5,206 nucleotides of DNA, from assembly GCA_025360355.1 (NCBI GenBank), contig JANYCL010000225.1:1-5206 (forward strand), read 5' to 3'. This document shows positions 1-5,206 of this stretch, piece after piece. Within the stretch, counting starts at the first letter, position 1, and every line of letters starts with the position of its first letter. The notes below the pieces were generated by a model that saw only the letters and a program-made list of their open reading frames with translations, was not told where the DNA came from and ran no database searches. The position numbers and the translations under genes were made by a program. Origin of the DNA: Sphingobacteriaceae bacterium. Its GTDB lineage: Bacteria > Bacteroidota > Bacteroidia > B-17B0 > Aurantibacillaceae.

Positions 1-833
1 TCCTCTTCTTGTTTTAGCATCCAGTTAATAATTGCTGAATTAGGTTTTAAACTGCAACTCTTTTTTCCTGCGGTAACTGCAAAACTTCCGCCGTTTACAG
101 AATTCATTTGCACATCGATCACTTTCATATCACAACTTTCAAGTAATTTTTTTACTACTTGAAAAGAATAAAATTCTAAATGTTCATGACAGATCGTATC
201 ATAAGAATTAGTTCTGAGCATGGAAGGCATATAGCTTTGTTCAAAATGCCAAATTCCTTCATCGTGCAAACAATTGAAAACATCTTTTACAAATTGAGCA
301 GGGTTTTCCAGATCATAAAACATTGCAATGGAAGTAATGATCTTAGCTTTTTCAGTTGGGAATGTTTTTCTGAAAACACTTTCATTAAAAAAATCCGGAA
401 TAAGTTTTATGTCGTCGGTATAATATTCTTTAAATTTTAATCCTGTTGGATCAATGCCTGCTTTTCTGCATTTACTTTTATATGCTTTTAATGATGTTGC
501 ATCATTACTTCCAATATCAATAACAAGATCGTTTTCCTGTAATGAAATCATTTTTTCGAGTGAATGAATTTTTTGTGTGAGATGTTTTACCATACTTGCA
601 TTCAGTCCTGAACGGTAACCGTAATTATCACCATACATTTCTTCTGAGCTGTAAGATTGTTTCAGTTGAAGTAAACCGCTGTCGGGGCACCATAGCAGAT
701 CTAAAGGACCTTTTGTGATTTTTTCATCTTTAGACTTAGGAAATACACCTGTTAAATATTGTTCACCTAATGATAAAACATTAACCAAGTTAGTGCTTCC
801 GGATATTCTGCATTTAGAGATTTCAGTATACAT
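1..833 (-). CDS. Sugar C-methyltransferase-like SAM-dependent methyltransferase (3' end cut by window edge)
   Basis: Starts at ATG 833-831 and stays open for 277 codons to the window edge. The family is usually about 400 residues, so roughly the last third is missing. The layout matches the TylCIII/NovU/TcaB9 family: an N-terminal zinc-binding-like domain (about residues 8-57), a conserved YGDNYGYRSG stretch (67-76), a Rossmann SAM-binding core with motif I VIDIGSNDA (104-112), TSIAMFYDLE (167-176), the active-site HEH (216-218) and NGGS (247-250). In the family these enzymes methylate a carbon of a keto NDP-sugar in the cytoplasm. Two of the four expected zinc cysteines are serines here (C8-x2-S11 and C49-x2-S52), and motif I ends in Ala rather than the usual Gly. 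It begins 11 bp after the FkbM gene stop, so it is the third gene of the wzt operon. No Shine-Dalgarno is visible; the start is chosen because the N-terminal motif begins right after it. Family assignment is firm; the exact substrate is unknown. Confidence 0.88.
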   Translation of the reverse strand, partial: MYTEISKCRISGSTNLVNVLSLGEQYLTGVFPKSKDEKITKGPLDLLWCPDSGLLQLKQSYSSEEMYGDNYGYRSGLNASMVKHLTQKIHSLEKMISLQENDLVIDIGSNDATSLKAYKSKCRKAGIDPTGLKFKEYYTDDIKLIPDFFNESVFRKTFPTEKAKIITSIAMFYDLENPAQFVKDVFNCLHDEGIWHFEQSYMPSMLRTNSYDTICHEHLEFYSFQVVKKLLESCDMKVIDVQMNSVNGGSFAVTAGKKSCSLKPNSAIINWMLKQEE

Positions 834-844
834 TTTAGCAAATT

Positions 845-1624
845 TTATTTAGGGACAATTAAAAAATTATGACCATTAATTACTTTTTCAAACTTATAAT
901 TAATGCTTGCAACAAAATCAACGTATTGCTGAAAACTCATTTTGAATTTATCTTCAAAATGATATTCATATTCAAAAATAATAGGCATTTTATTTTTATT
1001 GATCGTGTTAATGGCTCCTTCCATTGCCTGAAGATCTCCGCCTTGTATGTCGATCTTCATGAAGCTAATATTTTCTTTAATATTTAAACTATCAATTGTT
1101 ACGGTAGGAACTTTTCTTCCGCTCGAAGCATTATAATCGATCCCATAAGAACCATAGGCCTGGAACTCAATAAAATCTTGCTCCGGAAAAATAAGCGTTT
1201 CGCCTGGTTTGTTATGAACTGCGCCAAAAACCGATAAAATATTTTTTTTGTTGTTTGCCAAAATATTTTTTTCGAGAATTTCAAAAACAAAATCATCGGC
1301 GTCGAATGAGTAAACTTTCCCATCTGCTCCAGCGGCTTCAGAAAACAAGAGGCTCATTTGTCCGAAATTAGCACCGACATCCAGAACGGCCGATCCCTTT
1401 TTAATATATTTCTTGGCAAGGTCAACAACTTCTTTTTCAAAAATAGCGTTTTGTATTATAGTTTGCACAACAACATCTCCTTTTGCATCGGCGGGTAAAT
1501 AATAATTTCCTGTTGCTGTATTGTAAAGTTTTAAATTTTTTGTTTTAATTGTTTTATTTCTGCGTGCGAGGGCAACAACATCATATCCAAATGCATTGAT
1601 TATTTTTCTGATCAGTTTTTTCAT
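845..1624 (-). CDS. FkbM-family SAM-dependent methyltransferase
   Basis: 259 residues, complete. The SAM-binding motif I is VLDVGANFGQ (80-89), and the acidic end of the second strand is YSFDAD (105-110). The family segment VPTVTIDSL (172-180) is followed by FMKIDIQGGD (188-197) and EGA (202-204), the usual order in FkbM methyltransferases. Most members have KxDxEG at the third motif; this one has Q194 where Glu is usual, as I recall for a subgroup of FkbM proteins. FkbM proteins were first known as O-methyltransferases in FK506 synthesis and are common in bacterial polysaccharide loci, where they probably methylate sugar hydroxyls. There is no signal peptide or membrane segment, so it is cytoplasmic. 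It starts 8 bp after the wzt stop and ends 11 bp before the next methyltransferase, which supports co-transcription and a role on the exported glycan. The acceptor cannot be read from the sequence. Confidence 0.92.
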   Translation of the reverse strand: MKKLIRKIINAFGYDVVALARRNKTIKTKNLKLYNTATGNYYLPADAKGDVVVQTIIQNAIFEKEVVDLAKKYIKKGSAVLDVGANFGQMSLLFSEAAGADGKVYSFDADDFVFEILEKNILANNKKNILSVFGAVHNKPGETLIFPEQDFIEFQAYGSYGIDYNASSGRKVPTVTIDSLNIKENISFMKIDIQGGDLQAMEGAINTINKNKMPIIFEYEYHFEDKFKMSFQQYVDFVASINYKFEKVINGHNFLIVPK

Positions 1625-1632
1625 TTTATAAA

Positions 1633-2829
1633 TTAAAGTATTTCATATTTTGCAAAAACGTTACCGTAATCTGCACTATTATATCTTGTAAAATCAGTAC
1701 CTGTTTCAAGAACAGAAAAACTTAACACATCATTTTGCAGATCGTGCAGAGCTACCCCAGGATGATTGATGCAAATGACCCACGAAAAAGAATTTGGAGT
1801 TAGAAAGCCCGAGGGAAGCTTTACGGTTAATGAAATTGCGTGATCATTTTTATAATGTTTTTTTAATTTTTCATGAATTGTGAAAACAGGATTTTTATTC
1901 CGGTCGATCAAACGCATTGCCAATTCATAGTTTTCATTAAAATCAGCAACATGCAAATTTATCTTCATGAAAATATCTTCGTTATGCTTGTACTCCGATA
2001 TTGGTTTAAGTTTACTGTCGCACATAAAAACTTCAACAAAATGAGTTGTATTTTTTAGGACATCCTTTTTTATAAGATCAACAGAGCTTTCCAAGTTTCC
2101 AAGATAAGCATTGATCACCTGATTGATATTCGATTGTTCAATTAATTTCCCGTTCGCTAAAAGAATTCCTTTATTACAAAGCTGAGCAACGGCACCCATA
2201 TTATGGCTTACAAATAAAACAGTTCTTCCCTGGTTTGTACTTACCTCTTTCATTTTCCCAATACATTTTTTCTGAAACTCCGCATCACCAACAGCCAATA
2301 CTTCATCTACAATAAGAATTTCGGGTTCAAGGTGTGCAGCTACTGCAAAAGCAAGGCGCACGTACATTCCTGAACTATATCGCTTTACAGGGGTTTCAAT
2401 AAATTTCTCAATACCGCTAAAAGAAACGATTTCATCAAATTTTGCTTTTACCTCACGTCTCTTCATTCCTAAAATGGTTCCGTTTAAATAAATGTTTTCT
2501 GTACCGGTTAATTCTGGATGAAAGCCTGTTCCTACTTCAAGTAAAGAAGAGACCCGGCCGTTAAGTGTAAAACCACCTTTAGTGGGAGCTGTTATCCGAC
2601 TTAGAATTTTAAGTAGTGTACTTTTTCCGGCACCGTTTCTGCCAATAATTCCTACAGTGTCCCCTTTGTTAATGCTAAAACTAATATCATGAAGTGCCCA
2701 AAAAAGTTCTTTTTGTGTTGCATCAGTTTTAAAAAGTGAAGTGAGGGTTTCTCTAAGGCTGCCGGACTTACCACTTCCTAAATGATAACCCTTCCATAAA
2801 TTTTCAACTATAACCGCCTTATCACTCAT
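1633..2829 (-). CDS. wzt: Polysaccharide ABC exporter ATP-binding protein with C-terminal glycan-binding domain (Wzt type)
   Basis: 398 residues. The first ~245 form an ABC ATPase: Walker A GRNGAGKST (63-71), the LEVGTGFHPELTG block typical of the Wzt/TagH group at the Q-loop position (97-109), signature YSSGM (151-155), Walker B ILIVDE (171-176), D-loop region AVGD (179-182) and switch His 209. Residues from about 250 to 398 form an extra beta-rich domain of the Wzt C-terminal type, ending in VFAKYEIL. In E. coli O8/O9a this domain recognises the capped end of the O-polysaccharide before export through the Wzm permease, and the ATPase sits on the cytoplasmic face of the inner membrane. It is the first gene of the minus-strand operon. 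Wzm usually lies next to wzt but here the upstream neighbour is a divergent epimerase, so the permease must be elsewhere. TagH-type teichoic acid export is less likely given the long C-terminal domain and the Bacteroidota-like context. Confidence 0.93.
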   Translation of the reverse strand: MSDKAVIVENLWKGYHLGSGKSGSLRETLTSLFKTDATQKELFWALHDISFSINKGDTVGIIGRNGAGKSTLLKILSRITAPTKGGFTLNGRVSSLLEVGTGFHPELTGTENIYLNGTILGMKRREVKAKFDEIVSFSGIEKFIETPVKRYSSGMYVRLAFAVAAHLEPEILIVDEVLAVGDAEFQKKCIGKMKEVSTNQGRTVLFVSHNMGAVAQLCNKGILLANGKLIEQSNINQVINAYLGNLESSVDLIKKDVLKNTTHFVEVFMCDSKLKPISEYKHNEDIFMKINLHVADFNENYELAMRLIDRNKNPVFTIHEKLKKHYKNDHAISLTVKLPSGFLTPNSFSWVICINHPGVALHDLQNDVLSFSVLETGTDFTRYNSADYGNVFAKYEIL

Positions 2830-2838
2830 AAATTATGT

Positions 2839-2865
2839 AAAAAATAGTGATCAACTCACTTATTT
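2839..2865 (-). promoter_or_regulatory. Hairpin plus T run in the wzt leader
   Basis: Read on the minus strand, AAATAAGTGA (2865-2856), loop GTTGA (2855-2851), then TCACTATTT (2850-2842), giving nine base pairs with one bulged A. The 3' side runs into six T (2844-2839), and the wzt ATG follows nine bases later. The form resembles a weak intrinsic terminator or attenuator, but only two G-C pairs hold the stem. It might instead affect translation start, or be chance. Confidence 0.25.
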
Positions 2866-2920
2866 GATATTGTATAAAAGTAAGAAAATTTTAAACTTTT
2901 AAAAAGAAATCCTAAGGCCC

Positions 2921-2950
2921 CAAGAATACAGCTTTGAAGAAATGATCAAA
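2921..2950 (-). promoter_or_regulatory. Candidate Bacteroidota-type promoter for the wzt operon
   Basis: On the minus strand, TTTG (2950-2947) is followed after 18 bases by TATTCTTG (2928-2921). The Bacteroidota primary sigma-factor pattern is TTTG at -33 and TAnnTTTG at -7 with roughly this spacing; the -7 box here has one mismatch (C for T). Transcription would begin near 2914, giving a leader of about 85 bases before the wzt ATG. In such AT-rich sequence the match could be chance. Confidence 0.3.
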
Positions 2951-2974
2951 TAACTTAAAGGGCTTAATTATTTG
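2947..2974. repeat. Imperfect inverted repeat, possible operator
   Basis: The left arm is CAAATAA, C, TTAA (2947-2958), the loop is AGGGC (2959-2963), and the right arm is TTAATTATTTG (2964-2974). The arms pair over 11 bases with one bulged C. The repeat lies near the middle of the divergent spacer, and its left arm covers the TTTG of the candidate leftward promoter. A dimeric regulator binding here could control one or both operons; that role is inference. AT-rich sequence gives such palindromes by chance fairly often. Confidence 0.4.
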
Positions 2975-3033
2975 TCAGGTTTTTATACTAAATTTAGAAA
3001 AATAAAATTTATTTTCACCAAAAATAATACAGC

Positions 3034-4032
3034 ATGAAATCATTAGTTACAGGGGGTGCAGGTTTTATTGGGGCGCATGTTACAAATCGCCTTATTGAAC
3101 TTGGACATTCAGTTGTAGTTCTTGATGATCTAAGCGGAGGATTCCAAGAAAATGTAAACCCAAAAGCAAAATTTGTTATGGGTTCTGTAAATGATTATCC
3201 TTTACTGGAAAAATTATTTGCCGATGAAAAATTCGATTACGTCTATCATTTAGCCGCATACGCAGCTGAAGGACTAAGCCATTTTATTAAACGCTTTAAT
3301 TATAATAATAATGTTATTGGCAGCATTAATTTAATTAATCAATCTGTCATTCATAAAATAAAATGTTTTGTGTTCACCTCATCAATTGCTGTTTATGGTA
3401 AAGGACAATTACCAATGAGAGAAGACATGATTCCTATGCCTGAAGATCCTTATGGGATCGCTAAATATTGTGTGGAAATGGATCTGAAAAATACGCATGA
3501 AATGTTTGGTTTAGATTACATCATTTTCCGTCCGCATAATGTTTATGGAGAATATCAAAATTTGGGCGACCGTTATAGGAATGTTGTAGGAATTTTTATG
3601 AATCAATTAATGCAAGGTAAGCCTTTAACTATTTTTGGTGATGGTTCACAAACGCGGGCATTTAGTTATATAGATGATGTTGCGCCTTACATTGCTGAGT
3701 CTGTAAATAATACCAAAGCATACAACCAAGTTTTTAATATTGGCGGTGATAAAGATTATTCGGTTAAGGAATTAGCCTCTGAAGTTATAAAAGTGATGAA
3801 AGCTGAGCAGCCAATTCGTTTTTTAGATTCAAGAAACGAAGTACAGCATGCTTATTCTGATCACTCAAAATTAAAATCTGTTTTTTCAGTTAATGAAAAT
3901 AAGTTTACTTCCTTAAACAATGGCTTGCAAAAAATGCTGAACTGGGCAAAAACAGCAGGTGTTAAGAAGAGCAAAAAATTCGGCAACATTGAGATCACAG
4001 AAAAACTCCCAAAAATCTGGCTGGAAGATTAA
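3034..4032 (+). CDS. NAD-dependent nucleotide-sugar epimerase/dehydratase (extended SDR)
   Basis: 332 residues, within the usual range for extended SDR enzymes. The NAD-binding glycine motif TGGAGFIG is at 6-13, with D31 at the end of the second strand, favouring NAD over NADP. HLAA (72-75), TSS (115-117) and YGIAK (140-144) supply the expected catalytic set: S117, Y140 and K144. RPHNVYGEYQN and the following GDRYRNVVGIF lie in the substrate-binding half, as does IFGDGSQTRAFSYIDDV. The family includes UDP-glucose and UDP-GlcNAc 4-epimerases and related dehydratases; the closest likeness I recall is to UDP-glucose 4-epimerase-like proteins, but the actual sugar cannot be fixed. It would supply an activated sugar in the cytoplasm to the glycosyltransferase encoded one base downstream. 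The ATG at 3034 places the glycine motif at residue 6, as is normal. First gene of the plus-strand operon, divergent from wzt. Confidence 0.93.
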   Translation: MKSLVTGGAGFIGAHVTNRLIELGHSVVVLDDLSGGFQENVNPKAKFVMGSVNDYPLLEKLFADEKFDYVYHLAAYAAEGLSHFIKRFNYNNNVIGSINLINQSVIHKIKCFVFTSSIAVYGKGQLPMREDMIPMPEDPYGIAKYCVEMDLKNTHEMFGLDYIIFRPHNVYGEYQNLGDRYRNVVGIFMNQLMQGKPLTIFGDGSQTRAFSYIDDVAPYIAESVNNTKAYNQVFNIGGDKDYSVKELASEVIKVMKAEQPIRFLDSRNEVQHAYSDHSKLKSVFSVNENKFTSLNNGLQKMLNWAKTAGVKKSKKFGNIEITEKLPKIWLED

Positions 4033-4033
4033 A

Positions 4034-5107
4034 ATGTCTAAAATTCTTTTTTTAACTATTCACCGCCCAAATCGTTCGCCAAGTCAACGCTTCAGGTTCG
4101 AACAATATTTGCCCTATTTAAAAGAGAAAGGATTCGATTGCACACACTTTTTTTTACTCAATGAAAAAGATGATAAAAAATTTTACAGTAAGGGTAAAAT
4201 AATTTCAAAATTATTTCTTGTTTTAAAAAGCATTTCTAAACTATTTAAGCTTAGCCGCACTGCAAGCGATTACGATTTTATTTTTATTCAGCGTGAGTGT
4301 TTTATGTTGGGAACAAGTTATTTTGAAAAACGATTTTCAAGATCGCGCGCAAAATTAATTTATGATTTTGACGATTCCATTTGGTTATTAGATGTGTCGA
4401 ATGCAAACAAGGCTTTTGCCTGGCTAAAGAATCCTGATAAAACTTCCAAAATTATTTCGGTTTGTGATACAGTAGTTGGCGGGAATGAATATCTAGGAAA
4501 TTATGCAAAAGAGTTCAATAAGAATGTGATCGTAATTCCTACAACCATTAACACTACCGAGTATTGCAAAAAAGAAAAGCAAGTATCCGATAAAATTCGG
4601 ATCGGCTGGAGCGGGAGTTTAACAACAATTAAACATTTTGAACATGCAATTCCTTTTCTTTGTAAACTAAAACAAAAATTTGGCGATAATTTGGGGTTTA
4701 AAGTTATTGGCGATCCTGCATATGTAAACGAAGCCTTAAATATTAAAGGCATAGGATGGAAAAGCGAAACAGAAGTTGAAGAACTTTTAACTTTTGATAT
4801 TGGCATCATGCCTTTACCGAATGATAAATGGGCACAAGGAAAATGCGGCTTGAAAGGCTTACAATACATGGCTCTTGAGATCCCAACAATTATGTCGCCC
4901 GTTGGTGTGAATACGGAAATAATTAAGGATGGCGAAAATGGTTTTTTAGCCGGAACCGAAGAGGAATGGATCAATAAATTATCTGATCTGATTGAATCAA
5001 AAACTCTGCGAGAAAAAATTGGGAAAGCCGGAAGAGAAACGGTAGTGGAGAAATTTTCTGTTGAATCGCAAAAAGATAACTTTTTAGCTTTATTTAAAAC
5101 AAAATAA
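4034..5107 (+). CDS. GT-B fold glycosyltransferase (glycosyl transferases group 1 / GT4-like)
   Basis: 357 residues from ATG 4034, one base after the epimerase stop. The frame is open further upstream to an ATG at 3959, but that start would overlap the epimerase end by 74 bp and add 25 residues of basic, unfamily-like sequence; MSKILFLTIHRPNRSPSQRF is a natural N-terminus for this fold. The N-terminal half contains YDFDDSIW (110-117). The C-terminal donor-binding half begins at about 188 with RIGWSGS (189-195), then DIGIMPL (255-261), KCGLKGLQYMALEIP (270-284), PVGVNTEII (289-297) and DGENGFL (299-305), the standard order for group 1 transferases. It has no signal peptide or clear membrane helix and probably acts at the cytoplasmic face of the membrane, adding one sugar to a lipid-linked glycan. 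Donor and linkage are unknown. Spacing to both neighbours indicates co-transcription and probable translational coupling. Confidence 0.92.
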   Translation: MSKILFLTIHRPNRSPSQRFRFEQYLPYLKEKGFDCTHFFLLNEKDDKKFYSKGKIISKLFLVLKSISKLFKLSRTASDYDFIFIQRECFMLGTSYFEKRFSRSRAKLIYDFDDSIWLLDVSNANKAFAWLKNPDKTSKIISVCDTVVGGNEYLGNYAKEFNKNVIVIPTTINTTEYCKKEKQVSDKIRIGWSGSLTTIKHFEHAIPFLCKLKQKFGDNLGFKVIGDPAYVNEALNIKGIGWKSETEVEELLTFDIGIMPLPNDKWAQGKCGLKGLQYMALEIPTIMSPVGVNTEIIKDGENGFLAGTEEEWINKLSDLIESKTLREKIGKAGRETVVEKFSVESQKDNFLALFKTK

Positions 5108-5206
5108 ATGGAACTGGTTTTTGCAACTGCAAATCAAAATAAAATTTTGGAAGTTCAAAAATTAGTTGGACAAAAATTTAAACTTCTGAGTTTAAAAGAT
5201 ATTAAT
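5108..5206 (+). CDS. rdgB: RdgB/HAM1-family XTP/dITP pyrophosphatase (N-terminal fragment, cut by window edge)
   Basis: The ATG at 5108 directly follows the glycosyltransferase stop (TAAATG), and 33 codons are open to the edge. The N-terminus reads MELVFATANQNKILEVQKLV, matching the family opening FATxNxxK with a Glu three residues later; the Asn and Lys bind the nucleotide in characterised members. The following KLLSLKDIN also fits the family, whose full length is about 190-200 residues. These enzymes hydrolyse non-canonical purine triphosphates such as dITP and XTP to monophosphates, cleansing the nucleotide pool in the cytoplasm. It is a housekeeping gene with no obvious link to glycan synthesis, so the join probably marks the edge of the polysaccharide genes, though zero spacing suggests it shares their transcript. 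Only the start is visible, so confidence rests on the N-terminal motif. Confidence 0.8.
   Translation, partial: MELVFATANQNKILEVQKLVGQKFKLLSLKDIN

Larger units (their letters stand above)
2830..3033. other. Divergent intergenic region between the two operons
   Basis: This 204-bp AT-rich spacer is the only sizeable non-coding stretch. Both flanking operons start from it, so it must hold promoters for both directions. It contains an inverted repeat (2947-2974), a candidate leftward promoter (2921-2950) and a hairpin near the wzt start (2839-2865), listed separately. TTATTTG occurs twice in direct orientation (2860-2866, 2968-2974) and once inverted (2947-2953); the 2860-2868 and 2945-2953 copies form a perfect 9-bp inverted pair. 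Neither flanking start codon has a clear Shine-Dalgarno; both are preceded by A/T-rich sequence, as is common in Bacteroidota. I see no tRNA, small gene or strong terminator here. Confidence 0.8.

Noticed and set aside
180..440. 86-codon open frame on the plus strand
   Set aside because: Antisense to the C-methyltransferase-like gene, which is continuous and well conserved across this interval.
869..1323. Short open frames 869-1087 (plus) and 1099-1323 (minus)
   Set aside because: Shadows of the FkbM gene, which has conserved motifs on both sides and across these intervals.
1625..1632. Perfect 8-bp palindrome TTTATAAA between wzt and the FkbM gene
   Set aside because: Too short and AT-only to act as a terminator or operator; expected by chance in this composition.
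1873..2058. 61-codon open frame on the plus strand
   Set aside because: Antisense to the Wzt C-terminal domain, with no supporting motif.
2971..2996. Plus-strand promoter for the epimerase: TTTG 2971-2974 and TAAATTTA 2989-2996
   Set aside because: The spacing of 14 bases is too short for the Bacteroidota pattern and the -7 box lacks its final G. A promoter must exist in this spacer but I cannot place it.
3959..4033. Longer N-terminus for the glycosyltransferase from ATG 3959
   Set aside because: It lies inside the epimerase coding end, and the added 25 residues look like an out-of-frame reading. ATG 4034 gives a family-like N-terminus one base after the previous stop.
4501..4974. 157-codon open frame on the minus strand
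   Set aside because: Entirely antisense to the donor-binding half of the glycosyltransferase, whose motifs are intact; its protein has no recognisable features.

Overview
The window is AT-rich, fully coding apart from one 204-bp divergent spacer, and looks like the edge of a surface-polysaccharide (O-antigen or capsule type) biosynthesis and export locus. The organism is most likely a member of the Bacteroidota. This rests on the AT-rich, A-rich translation starts without clear Shine-Dalgarno sequences, a candidate promoter resembling the TTTG / TAnnTTTG pattern of that phylum, and the general look of the proteins. Nothing here fixes a genus.

Left half, minus strand, read from right to left: an ABC-transporter ATPase of the Wzt type (1633-2829), an FkbM-family methyltransferase (845-1624), and a sugar C-methyltransferase-like gene that runs off the left edge (1-833). 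The gaps are 8 and 11 bp, so this is almost certainly one operon. The Wzt protein has the extra C-terminal domain that, in characterised systems, recognises the finished glycan. The two methyltransferases would modify sugars of that glycan, or possibly its end.

Middle (2830-3033): a divergent intergenic region with an imperfect inverted repeat, a candidate promoter for the minus-strand operon, and a weak hairpin followed by a T run just before the wzt start.

Right half, plus strand: an extended-SDR NAD-dependent nucleotide-sugar epimerase/dehydratase (3034-4032), a GT-B family glycosyltransferase (4034-5107; the true start is inside a longer open frame), and the first 33 codons of an RdgB/HAM1-type nucleotide pyrophosphatase (5108 to the edge). 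Gaps are 1 and 0 bp, again one operon. The last gene is housekeeping and may mark the border of the polysaccharide locus.

Taken together, the epimerase would make an activated sugar, the glycosyltransferase would add a sugar, the methyltransferases would decorate, and Wzt would power export of the glycan. The partner permease Wzm is not in the window. I see no RNA genes, CRISPR, insertion sequences or phage genes, and no clearly new system. The points most worth a second look are the altered zinc-ligand positions in the left-edge methyltransferase, the wzt without an adjacent wzm, and the inverted repeat between the divergent operons.
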